Part shown: piece by piece, positions 11,592-22,037 of the stretch
Position numbering within the stretch: position 1 is the first letter of the stretch
How the letters are laid out: each line of letters opens with the position of its first letter
Assembly: GCA_039704465.1 (NCBI GenBank)
Contig: JASFAU010000020.1
Span: 496,001-560,000, forward strand
DNA length: 64,000 bases
DNA from: Plasmodiophora brassicae
Taxonomy: Eukaryota > Endomyxa > Phytomyxea > Plasmodiophorida > Plasmodiophoridae
Direction: 5' to 3'
Made by a program: the position numbers and the translations under genes
The notes under the pieces: generated by a model
Databases searched by the model: none
Seen by the model: the letters and a program-made list of their open reading frames with translations, nothing else
What the model was told of the DNA's origin: nothing

Positions 11592-11608
11592 GCGTACGAC
11601 TGTTAATC
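11592..11608 (-). promoter_or_regulatory. TRIM primer-binding site, half tRNA-Asn type
   Basis: The plus strand reads GCGTACGACTGTTAATC, directly abutting the LTR. From memory of eukaryotic tRNA-Asn(GUU), this matches the D-stem end through the anticodon loop CTGTTAA (one mismatch to the yeast tRNA). The site would pair with a 5' tRNA half ending about nucleotide 40, as copia does with initiator tRNA-Met. Confidence 0.6.
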
Positions 11609-11803
11609 TGATGAAGACGATAACGAAGTGATTTATTCCACTGACATCGGCGCGAGACGATGGCGACGTAACGCAGTGTAACAGGGCTTGCCAAAGCCGT
11701 TACCGGCAACGGCGACGGTGGCGGAGCCTCTTTTGTGGACGTGACACAGCCGCGCACAGTCACAGCGTCATCGTGTGCCGGTGGTAGGACATGGTCCTCG
11801 ACA
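11609..11803 (-). repeat. TRIM LTR (5')
   Basis: 195 bp, direct repeat of 10,855-11,049. Confidence 0.93.
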
Positions 11804-11808
11804 TTCAG

Positions 11809-12120
11809 GACGACGTCACTGTCGAAACATTCGTCGACGGTGATTCGTAGCGGGGCGGTTTCCTGAGTAATTGGGGCCAGATGACGGCCGTCAATGACGC
11901 GAACCGGAATGGCACGCGATTTGGAGCGAACAGGCACTTCGTGATGACGACAGAACGACCAGTCGATAAAATTGGACGTCGCGCCACAGTCTAACAAGGC
12001 GAGCGTACTGACGCGACGTGAGCCGATAACGAGACAGACCGGTACCAATAGATGTGGTATAGATGTAGCCGACGTAAAGAATAAATCCGTAACATGAAGA
12101 AAGTTGGGTTCGGAACCAAA
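11809..12120 (-). pseudogene. Protease of chromovirus copy 2, first part
   Basis: A retroviral-type aspartic protease core, LLDCGATSNFIDWSF, lies in a different frame from the preceding knuckles. It stops at DSDVVLN, where the TRIM insertion begins. The remaining part (MIHSPQHPVILGLPWL) is at 10,848-10,750. Confidence 0.8.
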
Positions 12121-12128
12121 AGAAGTGT

Positions 12129-13395
12129 TTACTGGGCGACTGGGGAACCCGTTCCCAGACGCCCGGGCACATTTCCCGGGGGACCAGCCTGCGGGACGCT
12201 GGCGCTGGGTGGGGGCGGCGGAGGACCAGCAGCGGCAGGCCGCTCGGGGCACAGCGCGGAGCGGTGACCAACCTTGTGACAGTGCTGGCACGGAGGTCGC
12301 TTGGGGCAGGACGCAATGAAATGTCCAGCCTCGCGACAATAGTTGTCACGACTGAGTCGTGTTGGCGACTCAGCCGGCACCAAATTGGGCTCCTTCGTAG
12401 CGCACTAGGTACAATAAACGTCCACGGCGCGGACCGACCTCAGTCGGTCAATCCGTGTGGTTGACTCATCGTGTTCGGTCGTCACAATAGTGGCAGACCA
12501 AAGGTTGCGCCCCTCCGACCTCGATAGCGTTGACAGCGGCGATCGGATACTTCGGTTCGAGATGGATCGCCATCTCGAACATCTTGTCGTACTCGGTGTA
12601 GTTGTAAATGAAGAGGGCATCAGAAAGTGCAGGGTGCAAGGACATGCGGAACTTTTCCGCCAAACGGGACGGACTCAGCCTATACAAGGGGTCGAGTTGT
12701 TGAACCTTCTTGTACAAGCGCTGGAACTCCCGCGAATGGTGAACCACACTGGAAGTCTGCTTCAAATTGTCAAAATCAGCTTCGACCCGCTTTAACGACG
12801 GCTCCGGAAAATCATGAAGCAGGGCGGATGCCACGTCCGCCATTGACGCGTCCTCGGAAAGGTCAAGATAAGTCTCCAAGGCGTATCCTTTCAAGGCCGT
12901 CGTCAAGATGCATTGCACAGCGTCGGAAAGCGGACTGGTAGACGTTAACGGCGTCTGGGTGATCCGCGCGAAGGCGGTCAACCAACGCATCGTCGACAGC
13001 CCGTCCGCCCCCGAAAATCGCGGGATATCGTGGGACTGGACAACAATAGGCGGCGGCGACGGGGACACGGGATGCTGCGTCGACGGGGCGACGGAATTCG
13101 GCAGAGACGAAGCCACAGAAGCGTGGAGAGGCAATAGGGAAGGCACAGCGCTGATGACCGGAGAATCCGACGAGTCGTTGCGCACTTCGGGAGACGAGAC
13201 AGCTGGCGCTGCGGGGGGGCTGGCCCTAGGCAGCGAGCCATGCGCGAATTTCAACTGGGCTAAGAGGTCGAGGATCTCCGCCTTCAGGTCGCGCAGCTCG
13301 ATAGCGCCAGCAACATCCGCCGCAGCTGCAACATCCGGATTCGCGGATGATGGCGGGTCCGACAACGCCGGAATCAACCCATCACCTCCCGCCAT
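12129..13395 (-). pseudogene. Gag of chromovirus copy 2, split by a solo LTR
   Basis: ATG at 13,395 (MAGGDGLIPA) starts a Gag matching copy 1: capsid motifs FSGADGLSTMRWL and YLDLSEDASMAD, then YRLSPSRLAEKF. It reads to CHYC at 12,492, where the solo LTR enters the first zinc knuckle. The knuckle resumes after the LTR (CREAGHFIASC, then CQHCHKVGHRSALC) and a proline-rich stretch ends at 12,129. Unlike copy 1, no frameshift lies inside the capsid. Confidence 0.85.
12344..12486 (+). repeat. Solo LTR of chromovirus family 1
   Basis: 143 bp in the opposite orientation to 3330-3475, lacking 3 bp of a CGA repeat. Target duplication ATAGT (12,339-12,343 and 12,487-12,491). It arose by LTR-LTR recombination after insertion into Gag of copy 2. 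Confidence 0.93.
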
Positions 13396-13517
13396 AGCTG
13401 CGATGATACACTAGACGGAACAGTTGTTAGGACGCGGTGCAATTATACGATATGAGTCGATACGGGCCGAGACGAGACGAGACGATACGCGTACGACCGA
13501 AGGGTAGTCGGTCAAAA

Positions 13518-13657
13518 TGTGACGACAGAGCAAGATGTGTCAACCACACGGATTGACCGACTGAGGTCGGTCCAACGCCGTGGACGTTTATTGTAGTAGT
13601 GCGCTGCGCCCAATTAGGTGCCGGCTGAGTCGCCAAGACAGCGACTCGACCGTGACA
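13518..13657 (-). repeat. 5' LTR of chromovirus copy 2
   Basis: 140 bp. It shares the central core of the 146-bp family but with different flanks, so the two families are related. The primer pair is AGTCGGTCAA at 13,562-13,553 and TTGACCGACT at 13,515-13,506 in element sense. Confidence 0.95.
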
Positions 13658-14098
13658 CGACCAACGAGATCTCGCGGTGCAGGTTACCCTGCCCCGCCTA
13701 GGCCACAGGGCCTAAATTGTTATGGGTGCCCGACAGCCCAGTAGGTGTCGTTTAGGAGTTTTCTTATGGGATCACTTGAGCAGGTTGGAAGGCGAAGGGG
13801 CGCCTGTAAAACAGTGTGACCACCTCCCACGTGGAGGTGGACGTCGTCAGTACTAGTGTAGCCAGATCAACCACAGTGAGGAAGATCAAAGTCTACGAGC
13901 CTGTGGGGTGCTCTTTGAGCCCCCAGACTCGCCCCGGAGTCGCCAACCTGCGAGATCCCAGCACAAAGGTGACAGGCCGGCACTGCCAGGCCGGGAGAAG
14001 CTGCCGTTCTGGAAGCGATCCTACGGTCCTCGGAACCGAGACCGAGGCGCCTGCCTGAAAAGCGCGAAACACAAATAAACTAAACTAAACTAAACTGG
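13658..14098 (+). mobile_element. LINE 3' UTR and tail
   Basis: This is the 3' end of the LINE after the second LTR insertion. Near the end CCTCGG and CCGAGG can pair to form a stem-loop, followed by GGCGCCTGCCTGAAAAGCGC and a tail of TAAAC repeats. The same end occurs as a 66-bp insertion at 33,868 and in diverged form near 46,735-46,785, which fixes the 3' boundary. Confidence 0.8.
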
Positions 14099-15056
14099 AG
14101 CCTGATCCCAAGCATCGTCGAGATGCACGTCAACAAGTACGGAGCTAATCTCCAGTCGGATGGGAATCGTGAACCCCAGGAAGAAATATGCATATACCGC
14201 ATGCAGCCTAGTACTAACCGACCCGTGTTCCGCGTCAATCGCGACAGAATCCTTCACATAACGACAGAGACATTCAATGCTATGGGTGGTGGCACCCGTC
14301 GCGGACTGCGACGGGTTAGGCGTCGCAGTTCCATTTCACCTGACTGAGAATCGCAATAGTTAACTATAGCTGTATAGTTGGAGGGTGTCACTACCGAGTA
14401 GTTAGCTATAGTCGTGCTGATAATATGCCTAGGACTCTGGTAGTTAACTACAGTCGTAGGTGCAGTCATGGAAGGTCTGGCGGATGCCGGGATGCGGTTT
14501 GGAGATCCTGGAACGTAATTCCCCACAGGAGACTCCACAAAAAATCTCCTGGGGAGGTCCGCGAAAGACTCCATCAGGAGATCGCTAACTTTGGTGGTGT
14601 TTACCGTCCTACCACGACAAGAATGAAACTATACACAGCTCACGACGCCCAGAAATGCGAGCCAGCGTTACTGATCTATGGCGTGTGCCCTAATTTATGC
14701 CACGCGACCGGCGTTGGCCGTTGCGATTGCCGCATTTCAGTTTCTCCTCGGCGCGGGCCCGCATTTCGATGAAGAATGCGGCCTGATTCAGTTACTCGCC
14801 GATGCAACCGGTTGGGCCGGAACGCGAGCGCGTCATCCTGGCGACGGTCGATTCGGTGTAACGTGAACAGGAACAGATCTGAGATACAGAAACAAGCCAG
14901 ATATGCAGATAGGGGCAGACAGGACGGACCCAGAGCGCTCGCGCCGCCACGTCGGGCACAGTCATCCCCCCGGGTGAAGGACGCCCACTGGACATGGCTG
15001 GGATCACAACACGTACCGCACGCAGACCTGGACAATCCATCTGCGGATGGGTTTGT
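14099..15056. other. Intergenic, no gene recognised
   Basis: No convincing coding frame. Three imperfect copies of a TAGTTAACTA-type palindromic motif lie at 14,355-14,456. Several dyads flank them. The function is unknown. Confidence 0.5.
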
Positions 15057-16323
15057 CTATTTTCGTGACGCCCCGTTCAGCTGCGCCAGGTACATTTCCC
15101 GTGTCATTGGCGTGTGCTTGTCGACGGCAGGCGGTGCGGCAGGCCGCCTCGGCGCCTGCGCGTGTTGGGCCGGCGCTGCCGCCTGCGCCTGCGCCTGCGC
15201 GCCCGCATACTGATAGTAGTACTGCGCATACGCTTGGTTGTACGGATCCTGGTACGCGTCGCCCGCGTACTGCCCGGACGTATCCGGGTACGCATACGGG
15301 TCCGCCGGGTACGCGCCCTGCTGCTGCTGCGGTCCGCTGGGCCGGTACGACGCCGGCGCATTATACCGGGCCATGTCCTGCGAGTACCCCGCATTGCGCA
15401 GCGCGTCGACGACGCGCTGCTCCTTCTCGGCCTGGACCTGCTTGATGACGCGAGGGTTCGGGTCCTCGTACGCCCATCGTACGTTGAGCTGCTCCTCGCC
15501 GTCCAGCGCCTGCTCGGCCATGGCCACCTTGGCGAACTCGGCGCTGGCCCGGTACACGAACCGCACGAAGCAGCACCCGTGCTTCGGCTTCACGTTGATC
15601 TGCTCGATCGGCCCGAACACACCGAAATGCTTCGCCAGCTTCGCATACGTGTCCGGGATCGCGTCTGCATGCAACGGGGCACACGACAATGAGCGATCCG
15701 CTGTGGGCGCGCGCCCGGACGATCCGCCTACCTATGGGGATGTTGCCAATGTAGAGCGTCTTGCACTCCTTGGAGAAGCAGCCGATGCCGCCCATGTCCT
15801 CCCGGTCGGTCTGATGGCGTTTGCGCCCGAACACGTCGTGCATGATGTCGAGCCGGGCGTCGTCGTCGGCGGTCGGCAGGCGATGCAGGAAATTGCATTT
15901 GCGGCCCTGGACGCAGTTCCCTTTGGCAAAGTACAGGCAGATGTACGTGTCCGGCCTAGATTCGTCGGCGCGTGTCGCACCGGCGTCCCGTTCCGGCACG
16001 CACCGCGTCGTGGCGCGCTCCCGAACCCGCTGCTGATCGCCCAGGTACCGGTGGTACCAGATGTTATACTCGCCCTGCTGGCTCTCCGCCCGCTGGTACT
16101 TGCTCGTCGGCACGTCCTCGGCCTGCTTCCGCGCCCAGCGACGCTTCGCGCCCGTCGTCTGCGTCACGACCGCATCGTCGGACGCCGCGACATGCGGGAC
16201 GTCCTCGGCGCTGCCGTCGCCCACGGGTTCCGACTCGGCGGGCGCCGGCGCCTCGGTCGCTGGGTCGGACGGCTCGACCGCGCCGGCATCGCGATGATCG
16301 GCCTGGGGCTCGTCGTCGCCCAT
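15057..16323 (-). CDS. CWC2: Pre-mRNA splicing factor Cwc2/RBM22
   Basis: Two exons (16323-15732, 15664-15057; 67-bp intron, donor GTAGGC) encode 399 aa. After an acidic/proline-rich start come the Torus-like region (EYNIWYHRYLGD), a CCCH zinc finger spanning CLYFAKGN-C-VQGRK-C-NFLH (CX7CX5CX3H), and an RRM split by the intron: CKTLYIGNIP then GPIEQINV and HGCCFVRFVY, ending LNVRWAYEDPNP. The C-terminus is Gln/Tyr/Ala-rich. This layout is diagnostic of Cwc2/RBM22, which contacts U6 snRNA in the catalytic spliceosome. ATG 16323 was chosen because upstream codons lack similarity. It is divergent from the LRR gene. Confidence 0.92.
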
Positions 16324-16604
16324 GACGTCGTGTGCGGGCCTCTGTGTCTGTGCGCGCCCCACACCGCCGCCGCCGCCGCCGCCGCTGTCGCGGACTTTCG
16401 GGCCGCACGGAGTTCGTTGCAGCTCTCGACTCGGCTCACAACCGCGCCCATCGCCTCCTCGGGGCGCCTCTCTCCTGGACCGCATCCAACCCGACGCACA
16501 CACACACACAGACACACACACACGCGCACCTTCATGGCCTGGCACACCCGATAGCCCCGTCACGTGTCATCGCGAGTCGTCGTGCCGCACCCGCGATTTG
16601 CCGC
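16324..16604. promoter_or_regulatory. Divergent promoter region with CA repeats
   Basis: 281 bp separate the start codons of Cwc2 (-) and the LRR gene (+). It contains a GCC-repeat run (16,364-16,385) and an interrupted CA microsatellite (16,498-16,524). No TATA box was seen. Confidence 0.5.
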
Positions 16605-18419
16605 ATGATGGGCGACGTCGACGTCGGCGCGCTGCTCCAGCGGATCGCCGAGCTCGAACGGGACAACGCCGAGTTGCGGGCGCAGCTCGACGCGGCACGC
16701 AACGGCGAACAGGGCGGAGGCGAACGCACGCCGGCGCTTCCCCTGCTGGATTTGCTGGACGCGCAGAGCCCGATCTCGACGGCGATCTGGGCGTGCGTCG
16801 GCCCGGAGCAGGCCGCCCTGTCCGATCTGCTCGCCGTCTGCCGTCGCCTGTCGCAGTCCTGCTATCGGCACCTGACGTCGCTCATGGTCGACCGCAGGCC
16901 GTTCCACTACACGCGCCCGATCGGGTACGAGGTCGAGGAGACGCGCCAGAAGTCCCGCCCGGGGCCCGTCAGCGTCGACCGCCTCGAACGCATCCTGCAG
17001 AACGGCGCCCACCTTCGTCGCCTGTCGCTGGTCGGCATTCGCCGTACGCTGCAGATGGACCGGGTCGCGGCGCCGCACCTGACACACCTGGACCTGTCGT
17101 CGTCCGTCGTCTCGCAGACCGGCTTCCTGCGTCGCCTGCCGCATCTGGTCACGCTGAACCTCAGCGACACCGCCGTGGACAACGTCGACCCGATCGTCGC
17201 CTGCCCCGGCATCCAGTTCCTGAACCTGTCGGCGACGTCGATCGACAGCATTCGGGCGCTGGCGTCACTGCCGGACCTGCTGTCGCTGGACGTGTCGATG
17301 ACGGCCGTCGTCGACGTATCGCCGCTGGCCGCGTGCCGGCGCCTGCGCGCCCTGTACACGCATGCGGCCGCGTGCGAGGATCTGTCGGCGCTGCCCGCCT
17401 CGATCGAACTGCTGGGCCTGAATCGGCTGACGCCGGTGCGCCGTGTGCCCAGGGACTGCTCCAACCTGCAGTACCTGTGGGCGGCCGACCTGGACGACCT
17501 GGACTGGCTGCAGCAGATGCCGGCCCTGGTCGAACTCGAGCTCTGCCTGGACGCCAGCTCGGCGCTATCGCTGCCGCCCACGCTGCGCCGCCTGTGGATC
17601 GCGAACGACAACACCGACCTGTTGTTGATCGACTGCCAGTTCGTCAGCCAGCTGCCGCAGCTCGAGTTCCTGAGCCTGCGCATGACGTCGGTGGCGACCC
17701 TGCCGGCCTGTCCCGCGCTCCAGTTCCTGGACCTGTCGTACTGCGAGGGCCTGGCCGACCTGGACTGGCTGTCCGGCTGCCCGGCCCTGACGCACCTGGA
17801 CCTGTCCGGGTCGTACCAGGCCGTCGACCTGGCGCCCGTCGACCTGGCGCCCGTCGCGTACTGCCCCCACCTGCAGGTCGTCCTGCTGAACTCGTCCGCC
17901 GTCTACGACATCTCACCGCTGGCCAACTGCCGGCGCCTGACCCATCTGAGCGTCGCCGACACGACCGTCCAAGGTCCGCCATTGTTGTTGTTGTTCTGCC
18001 TGCGTTTGTCGACGGGCGCGAACTGACCAGGGTCCCCTGCAGATCTGGCGGACGTGTGCCGGTCGTGCCCGGCCTTGACCTTCCTGGACATCTCCGACAC
18101 GGCCGTCGTCGACCTGTCGCCACTGTCGCATCTGAAGGCGCTGCAGTACCTGGACATGCGGAACCTGGCCCGGGACCAGGACGACGACCCGCCGTTCAGC
18201 CTGGCGCCGCTGGCCCTGTGCCCGTCGCTGACGTACCTGTGGGTGGACCCGGACCTGGTGTTCCGCGCCGAGATCTGCGACCTGCTGCCGTCGTGCCGCC
18301 TGTTCCGCCCCCTGGCCGACCATATCTGCGAGGACTTCCCGCAGCCGGCCACCTGGCGCGACCATGAACAGCGTCTGGCGGACCTGCTGCCCTGGAAGGC
18401 GGGCGATAGGTTCTTTTAA
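16605..18419 (+). CDS. Leucine-rich repeat protein with N-terminal coiled coil
   Basis: Exons 16605-17973 and 18043-18419 (69-bp intron with an ACTGAC branch candidate) encode 581 aa. Residues 1-35 form a short coiled coil (IAELERDNAELRAQLDAA). From about residue 130 there are some 14 LRRs of 21-23 residues, for example HLTHLDLSSSVV, HLVTLNLSDTAVDNVDPI and ALTFLDISDTAVVDLSPL. No signal peptide, membrane segment or enzyme domain is seen. The SPLA/CxxL repeat pattern resembles intracellular LRR adaptors. The biological role is unknown. The intron sits within a repeat. Confidence 0.88.
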
Positions 18420-19447
18420 CCCAGGGAACGATCGTCCCCGTCGATATTATAGGCCAGTCGGCCGGCGTCGGCAATGCAGCACACGCCGGCTCGCATTGCT
18501 ACACGTTCTGCAACGCTGCGAACGTACGACGGGTCGCAGTGGCGGGGACCATTTATTTCTATATGCAGGCCTGGTACCGATCGACGTGGACGCCTATCCG
18601 TTGGCCAGTGCGTTTGGGACGTGTTACTTAGCCCCCGAGTATCATGACGTCGGGTTTGTCATATCTGTGGGTGAACGTCGCCCCATTTGCCGCGATTCGA
18701 CACGGGTAACGTCGCCCGCGCCTGTTCGATGTCCCCCGCCATCCACGGCAGCAACCATTTGCAGGGCCGTCATTGATCCCTCGACATGACATGGATTCTC
18801 CTCCAGCGTCAGGATTGGGGCCTGTGCGCGCCCCTTCCTGTTGCGTGCCGTGTGCGTTCGCACCTCTTCAGTCTGCTCGTCCTGTTCGCTGTGCGGCGAC
18901 GTCGGGAGGCGTCAGCGCGACCGAATTCGGTCTCGATGGGCAGCAACGCCAAGCGCTGGTATGGGGGTGCCTGCGCCCATTGTGCTTTGGAGTACACCAG
19001 ATGACCACCTGATAACCCGCCAGCCATTTGAACTAATCTGCACCCAGAACGATATCCTTCGAGGGCGCGCCCAAATAGCATTTACTACTGGAGCAGTCCA
19101 GCGCACGCCCATGGTGTATATGTCCGAACAAATGGACTTCATCGGTTGCTATCGTCTGGCCGACGTCGTCGGCTGGAGGTCAAGACTGGCGCCGCGAGGC
19201 GGAGGAACCTCGAGGCGCTATCGGGCAGTGACGTTATCCCGAGCGCGTGCGAAAGCGCCAAACCCTACAGATAGGCCGATAGTGGGCAAACCCGCGGCCG
19301 GCAAGGCTTTCCTTGTCGATCCAGCGCGGCACTCGCGTACTGACGGCGGGTTCGTTATTATGGACTAACGAACCGTCAACGTTGATAAATACCAGCCTCG
19401 CCGATTTGCACGGTCCAGCTCATGATCAGGCTCGAGCCGCCTTGCGC
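18420..19447. other. Intergenic, nothing recognised
   Basis: Open frames here are short and overlapping. None gives a recognisable domain or good splice structure. Confidence 0.45.
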
Positions 19448-19980
19448 CTAATTGGAGGCCATTGATCTGGCGAAGTCGGCCGAGTCCTGGGGCGTACGGG
19501 CGCACATGCCGACCTTGTCGTTCTGCCGGCCGTACGTGGTAGACCAGGGCGTCGCGTACAAGTAGAACGCGTCGGCGGCGTCGAAACGGACCGCGTTGAA
19601 CCCGGTGGTCGCCAGGTGCGCCACGATGCATGGTCGACACGTTGTGCGGGCTGTCAGGGATCGACGACGTCGTGACGGAGCCGGCAAACTCGTAGTGACC
19701 GGCGACGTCGCAGTTGGTGTCGCTCGGGCAGAAGAACCGATCGTAGACGGTTACGTTGGCCGCGAGGATGCCCAGGTCGGGGCACGCGCGCGCCGACCAC
19801 GAACGAGAAGCTGCCGCGGGTCGGCGCGAAACCCGACGTCATCGTCGCGATAGACGTCAGTTCCAGAGATTGAACCGATACCTGCGCAGGGCAGACGGGC
19901 GAATCAATTGTCGTTCTCGTCGTCGTCATCGTCGTCATCGCAGGGCGCGCGCCCACGTACCCGGAGCGAAGCTGCGACAT
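19448..19980 (-). pseudogene. Frameshifted coding remnant, unknown protein
   Basis: Protein-like sequence runs through three frames on the minus strand: SFSFVVGAR, then CPDLGILAANVTVYDRFFC and CDVAGHYEF, then GFNAVRFDAADAFYLYATP to a stop at 19,448. The first shift falls in a GC repeat (19,786-19,794) and the second near 19,628. The cysteines and aromatic strands look like a secreted beta-rich domain. No family was recognised. It could also be a live gene with sequence errors. Confidence 0.35.
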
Positions 19981-20228
19981 GACGGAATGGAAGTTGATCG
20001 AGCAGGTCGATCTGGGGATAGTAATAGGTCGACCTGTTGGGAATCAGGACGCGAGCCGGGCGAGACGTGGAACGGGGGCCACGCTGAAGGCGACGGGCCG
20101 CTCATGTCGCGGAGGCAGCGACCGGAATGGGCAAGTGCGAAAGTGCCGCCTGCAGACAGCAGCAGCACACAGGCGGGACATAACGCGTCGTGCGCAGTGC
20201 GCCGCGGACTTTGCGCGTGCTTCGTCGT

Positions 20229-20250
20229 GTGTGTGCGACACACACACACA
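20229..20250 (+). repeat. CA microsatellite upstream of the pinin gene
   Basis: About ten CA units in the 5' region, 50 bp before the start codon. Confidence 0.8.
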
Positions 20251-20298
20251 CACACACACGAGTGCCGACCGTCGCCGCTGGTCGCCGGGGCTGCCGAT

Positions 20299-21913
20299 AT
20301 GGAGGCGCTGTACGCCGAGATCAACGCGCTGCGCTCGACTCGCAAGAAGGCGTACTCGCGCGTCGACGCCATCAAACGGCAGATCGCGATCGCGAATCGC
20401 ACCGCCTCACTGTACACGGCGTACGTAGGCGTTGCGCCTTGCATGATCCGATTGGGATGGTTATCTAACCGCGGGCGCGCCCGCTCCCCCAGGTCTGGGC
20501 AGAAGCGCAACCGCGACACGGACGCTAAGCGGTCGCAGCGTGGATCTGTCGACGAGACCGCCGATCAAGCTGCTCGACCGCAGGAACCGGACGAGGAGCA
20601 ACCTGCGAAGAAGGTCTGCTCCGCGTGCCCCAAGCGCATCGTCCCCGTTGTACTGATGATGCATCGATGCAGCCGAAGCTGTCGTCGTTCGTCGCCAGGG
20701 TCGTACCCGAAGCCGAGGCGACAGACGCCGCTCCCGACAATGTCGTCATTGACGATGCGGGACCACCCGAGGACGACGCCGCCGCCGCGACGGCGCAGAC
20801 GGGACCCACGACCACCACTGTCGTTGACGACGGTGACGCGCCCCGGTCGAGCGCGACCGGCGCCACAAGCGGTAATGGCGGTAGGCGGTTGTCGAGGCAG
20901 GCCGACGCGGCACGCAGTAAGCGAATGTTCGGTGCTCTGCTCGGTCACCTGAATAAGGCAAAGGAGAACCTCACCGAGGAGCAAGAGGCCGAACGGCAGC
21001 GGCGCAAAGCGGTACCGAACTCGGCGTTGGCTGTTGTGTGCCCGTGCGTCCCCGTCTGACCGCCGGTCCCATGGCAGAGCATCGAGCAGCATGTTCAGGA
21101 GCGCATCCAGACCGAGTCGGTCCAGTTACGCGAGGAACAAATGAAACAGCTGCAGGAGGATCTGGAGAACGAGCAGGCCGTACGTCGCCCGACCCGTGCG
21201 TGCGTTGTGTCCGCTGCTGACCGTCTGCTGACAGGCCATGAAGGACGTCATGGACAAGCTGTTCGACAAGGAGACCAAGGTCAAGGCCCTGCGGATGATC
21301 ATCCGGCACGTCCGCATGTCGGGCCTGATCCAGACGAAGGCCACGCCGCCCGTCATGTGGAAACCGGGGCAGCACACGTCGCAGACCAAGAAGCTGATGC
21401 TCCGGTCGCGGAAGGAGACCAAGAAGGGCCTGCGGGAGGCCGTTGGCAAACTTGTGCGTCTTTGTTTCGCGTCCTGCTCCGCTGCGACGTTATAAGTGAC
21501 GGTTCTTGCCCGCTCAGGACATCAAGGACGTGAACTTTGACGAGCTGGAGGACATGGCCAAGCAGCACGTGCAGGCGCAGGCGACCGGCCCGGCGCGTCG
21601 TGCCGGTCGCCGGCAGGCCGGTGAGAAACCCGAAGGTGATCAGCCGGCGCCTGCCCCTGGCGGTGCGGACGATGGCGACGCTCCCGACATGGTCGTCGAC
21701 GACGCTGCTGCTGCTGCTGCTGCCGTTGTTGTCGACAACGGCGACGACGACGACGCCGGCGCCGGCAACATCGACGCTGCTGCTGCTGCTGGTGACGGTG
21801 AAGCGCACCTGGAGGAGGAAGACGCCGCCGAACAGGTCGTCGTCGACGACAGCAACGCGGAAGGCGTTGTCGTTGTGGTCGGCGAGGCCAAGGACGACGA
21901 CGCCAGCGAATAA
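20299..21913 (+). CDS. PNN: Pinin (splicing/exon-junction factor)
   Basis: Six exons (20299-20424, 20503-20613, 20673-21011, 21078-21179, 21235-21453, 21518-21913; introns 55-78 bp) encode 430 aa. An N-terminal helix (EALYAEINALRSTRKKAYSR) precedes the pinin/SDK/MemA domain at about residues 165-315: KRMFGALLGHLNKAKEN, a long charged coiled coil, then IQTKATPPVMWKPG and TQKL-like TSQTKKLM. The tail is acidic and Ala/Asp/Val-rich. Pinin binds RNPS1 and affects splicing and mRNA export from the nucleus. For intron 1 the second of two AGs keeps the frame. Convergent with MDH. Confidence 0.88.
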
Positions 21914-22037
21914 TTTACTAGTGCGCGCACACGTTGTATATTCCAGATGGGTCTGCCTACCTAGCGACGTCGTGCTCCATGGTTCGTCGGGCAGGGTGGT
22001 GGCGGTGACGACAACCGTTGCCCTTGTCGTCGGTGTG
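21914..22037. terminator. Convergent 3' ends of pinin and MDH
   Basis: Only 124 bp separate the two stop codons, so the 3' UTRs probably overlap. No clear AATAAA was seen. Confidence 0.35.

Larger units (their letters stand above)
10855..11803 (-). mobile_element. TRIM-like miniature LTR retrotransposon
   Basis: Two 195-bp direct repeats (10,855-11,049 and 11,609-11,803, one mismatch, TG...CA ends) flank 559 bp without coding capacity. Target duplication TTCAG (10,850-10,854 and 11,804-11,808). In minus sense a polypurine tract GGAGGGGGCG abuts the 3' LTR at 11,050, and a primer site resembling half of tRNA-Asn abuts the 5' LTR at 11,608. It must be mobilised in trans. It inserted into the protease gene of chromovirus copy 2. 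Confidence 0.88.
6836..13657 (-). mobile_element. Ty3/gypsy chromovirus copy 2, near full length, twice interrupted
   Basis: LTRs of 140 bp (6836-6975 and 13518-13657, one mismatch) and target duplication CGACC (6831-6835, 13658-13662). On the minus strand the order is Gag, zinc knuckles, protease, RT, RNase H, integrase, chromodomain. A solo LTR of the copy 1 family (12,344-12,486) breaks the first zinc knuckle and a miniature LTR element (10,855-11,803) breaks protease. About four frameshifts add to this. Polypurine tract AAAAGGGGACTATTA precedes the 3' LTR. Confidence 0.93.
1..14098 (+). mobile_element. LINE (non-LTR retrotransposon), split by two nested LTR elements
   Basis: The element runs in from the left edge and ends in a TAAAC-repeat tail at about 14,075-14,098. 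Pieces in order are endonuclease and RT (3-2077), RNase H (2219-2870), C-terminal region (2952-3329 and 6354-6771) and 3' UTR (6772-6835 and 13658-14098). LTR elements at 3330-6353 and 6836-13657 split it. Each is flanked by a perfect 5-bp duplication (GATTA, CGACC), so the LINE is the older host. Several frameshifts make this copy non-functional. Domain order EN-RT-RNaseH-zinc motif matches RNase H-bearing LINE clades. The clade cannot be fixed without a tree. Confidence 0.88.

Noticed and set aside
11592..11608. tRNA gene fragment
   Set aside because: Only 17 nt match tRNA-Asn and they abut an LTR, so a primer-binding site fits better than a tRNA gene.
14355..14456. Palindromic TAGTTAACTA motifs as a replication origin
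   Set aside because: Three weak, diverged copies only, with no supporting context.
15114..16554. Plus-strand open frames over Cwc2
   Set aside because: Antisense shadows. The minus strand has clear zinc-finger and RRM motifs.
19756..20952. 398-codon plus-strand open frame
   Set aside because: Only its end overlaps pinin exons, in frame by chance through a 78-bp intron. The upstream part has no ATG-supported protein.
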